Source: an uncultured Eubacteriales bacterium | Lineage (GTDB): Bacteria; Bacillota; Clostridia; Oscillospirales; Oscillospiraceae | Reading direction: 5' to 3' | Assembly: GCA_949744025.1 (NCBI GenBank) | Contig: CATJWA010000178.1 | Location: forward strand, 1-7,102 | DNA length: 7,102 bases | Part shown: positions 5,712 to 7,102 of the stretch, in pieces | Numbering within the stretch: the stretch's first letter is position 1 | Layout: every line of letters starts with the position of its first letter | Notes under the pieces: generated by a model | The model's database searches: none | Seen by the model: the letters and a program-made list of their open reading frames with translations, nothing else | Told to the model about the DNA's origin: nothing | Position numbers and translations under genes: made by a program

Positions 5712-6856
5712 AAAAAATTGCAGTAGCTGGTCTGGCCATGCTGGCCGCCGGCGCCGTTATATTCGGAGCGGGCTGTCTCGGCGCCTGGGGCGACCTGAGC
5801 GTGGTAAACGGCAATTTAGGGCCTTTCAGGGTACAGCTTACGGACGGGCACATACACAGCGGCTTTTTCCGCACGAGCTCCGCGGACAGCTCCGCCCACG
5901 GCATCGGCGGCGGACGCGACAAGCCCATGACCACGCCCGCGCCCGTACCCACGCCTCCCCCCATGCGCGTGGACAGCGCGGAGGCGGACGGCAATTACGA
6001 GAGTCTGACGGCGGAGGCCGCGGGCATACGGGAGATAAAAATAACGGAGCTTTTCGCCGATGTGGAGATATGGCCGTCCGGCGACGGAGAAATACACATA
6101 AGCGCGGAAAAGCGCGGCGATTTTTACTGCACGGTGAGCAGCTCCGGCGGCGTTCTGAGCATTGAGCGCAAGGGCAAGATAAATCTGCTTCCCTTCGGCC
6201 TTAACTCAAGCCCCGGCTCGACGCTGCGCGTGTACGTGCCGGAGGGTACGGACTTCAAGCTTGAGGTCAAAAACAACTGCGGCGACATCACGGTGTCGGA
6301 CCTGAGCTTCGGCGAGGTGGAGCTTGAGACGGCTATGGGCAGCGTCAGCCTTGAGAATGTGCAGTGCTTTTCCGCCGAGCTGGACTCCTCGATGGGCAGC
6401 GTGCTGGCACGGAATGTGGACTGTACCGGCGACCTGAGCGCGGAATCGGACATGGGTGACGTGCAGGCCGACGCGGTGAGCGCAGGCGGCAAGCTCAAGG
6501 CTGAGAGTTCCTGCGGGAACGTCACAATCAGCAGCAGCAGCGCGCGCGAGCTTGAGTCAAGCTCGGACATGGGAAATGTGAGCGTGTTTGACGCCGCCGC
6601 GCAGGACAAGGCGGAGCTTGACTGTTCCTGCGGCAGTATCGAGTTCCGCGCCCTGTCCGCGGGCCGCGAGATCGAGATCGATAACAACATGGGCTCGATA
6701 GAGGGCGTCCTTGCCGGCAGCATAAGCGACTACAGCATCGAGTCAGAGGTGGATCTGGGTAGCAGCAATCTCCCCTCATCCCTCAGCCTCGGCTCAATTT
6801 TCCTTAAGGTTTCCGCCGACTGCGGCAGCATCGACATAGAATTTGAGGACGGCTGA
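5708..6856 (+). CDS. Membrane-anchored DUF4097 beta-solenoid protein
   Basis: The product is 382 residues. It starts with MKK and a hydrophobic segment (about 4-27), followed by a polar region, a Pro/Thr-rich linker (about 73-86) and an extracytoplasmic DUF4097 domain (about 95-382). From residue 185 a repeat of 19-22 residues recurs ten times with the core [CML]G[SDN][IVS], glycines at 192, 211, 230, 250, 270, 289, 309, 329, 351 and 373, as expected of stacked solenoid rungs. Ribosome binding site AAGGAG (5693-5698) lies 9 nt before ATG, which overlaps the previous stop codon. A lipobox-like AGC (Cys23) is present, but Gly20 at -3 is atypical, so an uncleaved anchor is more likely than lipidation. 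DUF4097 proteins are called putative adhesins, but function is unproven. As last gene in the PadR/HAAS operon it is probably the exported output of the system. Confidence 0.88.
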   Translation: MKKIAVAGLAMLAAGAVIFGAGCLGAWGDLSVVNGNLGPFRVQLTDGHIHSGFFRTSSADSSAHGIGGGRDKPMTTPAPVPTPPPMRVDSAEADGNYESLTAEAAGIREIKITELFADVEIWPSGDGEIHISAEKRGDFYCTVSSSGGVLSIERKGKINLLPFGLNSSPGSTLRVYVPEGTDFKLEVKNNCGDITVSDLSFGEVELETAMGSVSLENVQCFSAELDSSMGSVLARNVDCTGDLSAESDMGDVQADAVSAGGKLKAESSCGNVTISSSSARELESSSDMGNVSVFDAAAQDKAELDCSCGSIEFRALSAGREIEIDNNMGSIEGVLAGSISDYSIESEVDLGSSNLPSSLSLGSIFLKVSADCGSIDIEFEDG

Positions 6857-6871
6857 AGCCGACACAATACC

Positions 6872-6907
6872 ATAACAAGTCCGGCCCAATCGAGCCGGAC
6901 TTGTTAT
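6872..6907. terminator. Bidirectional intrinsic terminator shared by the PadR operon and recQ
   Basis: There is a perfect 14-bp inverted repeat (6872-6885 against 6894-6907) with an 8-nt loop and a GC core. On the plus strand the right arm ends in TTGTTAT and leads into TTTG; on the minus strand it ends in the mirror sequence. The stop codon of the minus-strand gene (6904-6906) lies inside the right arm. Confidence 0.8.
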
Positions 6908-7102
6908 TTGCTCTGCTCGTATTTTTCTATTGCCTGTAAAAACACGTCTCCGTACCGCTCGGCCTTGACCTTTCCCACCCCGGAGACCTCAAGCAGCTCG
7001 GCGCGGGTGCGGGGACTTTTTGCTGCCATGTCCGCAAGCGTGGCGTTGGAGAAAATTATGTAGGCCGGCACGCCCTCTCTGCGCGCCAGACCTGCGCGCA
7101 GG
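6904..7102 (-). CDS. recQ: C-terminal HRDC domain of a RecQ-type DNA helicase (partial)
   Basis: My reverse-strand translation gives the last 65 residues, ending EKYEQSK then TAA (6904-6906); the gene runs off the right edge. The visible part is an HRDC domain: ARREGVPAYIIFSNATLADMA, then SPRTRAELLEVSGVGKVKAERYGDVFLQAI. The motif P-A-Y-I-I-F-S-N-A-T-L and the helix-hairpin VSGVGKVKAERYG match the end of bacterial RecQ, where HRDC binds DNA and tunes ATP-dependent 3'-5' unwinding in recombination and repair. The ending soon after HRDC is as in E. coli RecQ. RNase D and some other nucleases also carry HRDC, so the helicase call rests on similarity in detail and cannot be confirmed without the missing part. 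Confidence 0.8.
   Translation of the reverse strand, partial: LRAGLARREGVPAYIIFSNATLADMAAKSPRTRAELLEVSGVGKVKAERYGDVFLQAIEKYEQSK

Noticed and set aside
5708..5776. Lipoprotein signal at the DUF4097 N-terminus
   Set aside because: Cys23 follows Ala-Gly, but the -3 position is Gly rather than Leu/Val/Ile, so a plain membrane anchor is favoured.
6124..6723. Minus-strand frame of 199 codons opposite the DUF4097 gene
   Set aside because: It is a Ser/Leu-rich shadow of the repetitive solenoid coding sequence, with no promoter or ribosome binding site.
1..7102. Mobile elements, CRISPR arrays, tRNA or rRNA genes
   Set aside because: No transposase, direct-repeat array, tRNA cloverleaf or rRNA segment was recognised on either strand; the repeats present are terminator stems and short promoter dyads.

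Overview
The window reads as a piece of chromosome from an anaerobic Bacillota, most likely a gut-type Clostridia (Oscillospiraceae-like). The evidence is moderately high GC, frequent ATA isoleucine codons, strong G-rich ribosome binding sites, sigma-A-like promoters, a PadR/HAAS/DUF4097 cassette and a 4-hydroxybutyrate/butyrate-type CoA-transferase. This assignment is inference. No mobile element, rRNA, tRNA or CRISPR array is visible. Genes are tightly packed and no gene-free stretch exceeds about 200 bases.

Region 1 (1-1902) is a divergent pair of acyl-CoA genes. On the minus strand lies an acetyl-CoA hydrolase/CoA-transferase family enzyme, cut by the left window edge after 418 residues. 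On the plus strand is a small hotdog-fold (PaaI-like) thioesterase. Each has a recognisable promoter with 17-bp spacing in the shared 200-bp intergenic region, so the two may serve one acyl-CoA pathway. A perfect 18-bp-stem hairpin at 1916-1955 closes the thioesterase gene and, from the other side, the next gene.

Region 2 (1963-4706) is a second divergent pair. On the minus strand is a lipoprotein with a C45-like N-terminal-nucleophile (Ntn) hydrolase domain. On the plus strand is a LysR-family regulator. Their predicted promoters overlap, and an 8-bp imperfect dyad sits across them, the usual layout for a LysR protein that represses itself and controls its divergent neighbour. A 16-bp-stem terminator follows lysR.

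Region 3 (4723-6856) is a three-gene operon whose reading frames overlap: PadR repressor (GTG start), HAAS/DUF1700 membrane protein, and a DUF4097 protein with a membrane anchor, a Pro-rich linker and a regular 19-22-residue beta-solenoid repeat. The promoter is near consensus and carries a TATAC-N8-GTATA dyad, a likely PadR operator. This cassette type is widespread in Bacillota, but its physiological job is poorly defined, so it is the most interesting system here.

Region 4 (6872-7102) holds a bidirectional terminator whose right arm contains the stop codon of a convergent minus-strand gene. That gene encodes the HRDC domain that ends RecQ helicases, and it is cut by the right window edge.
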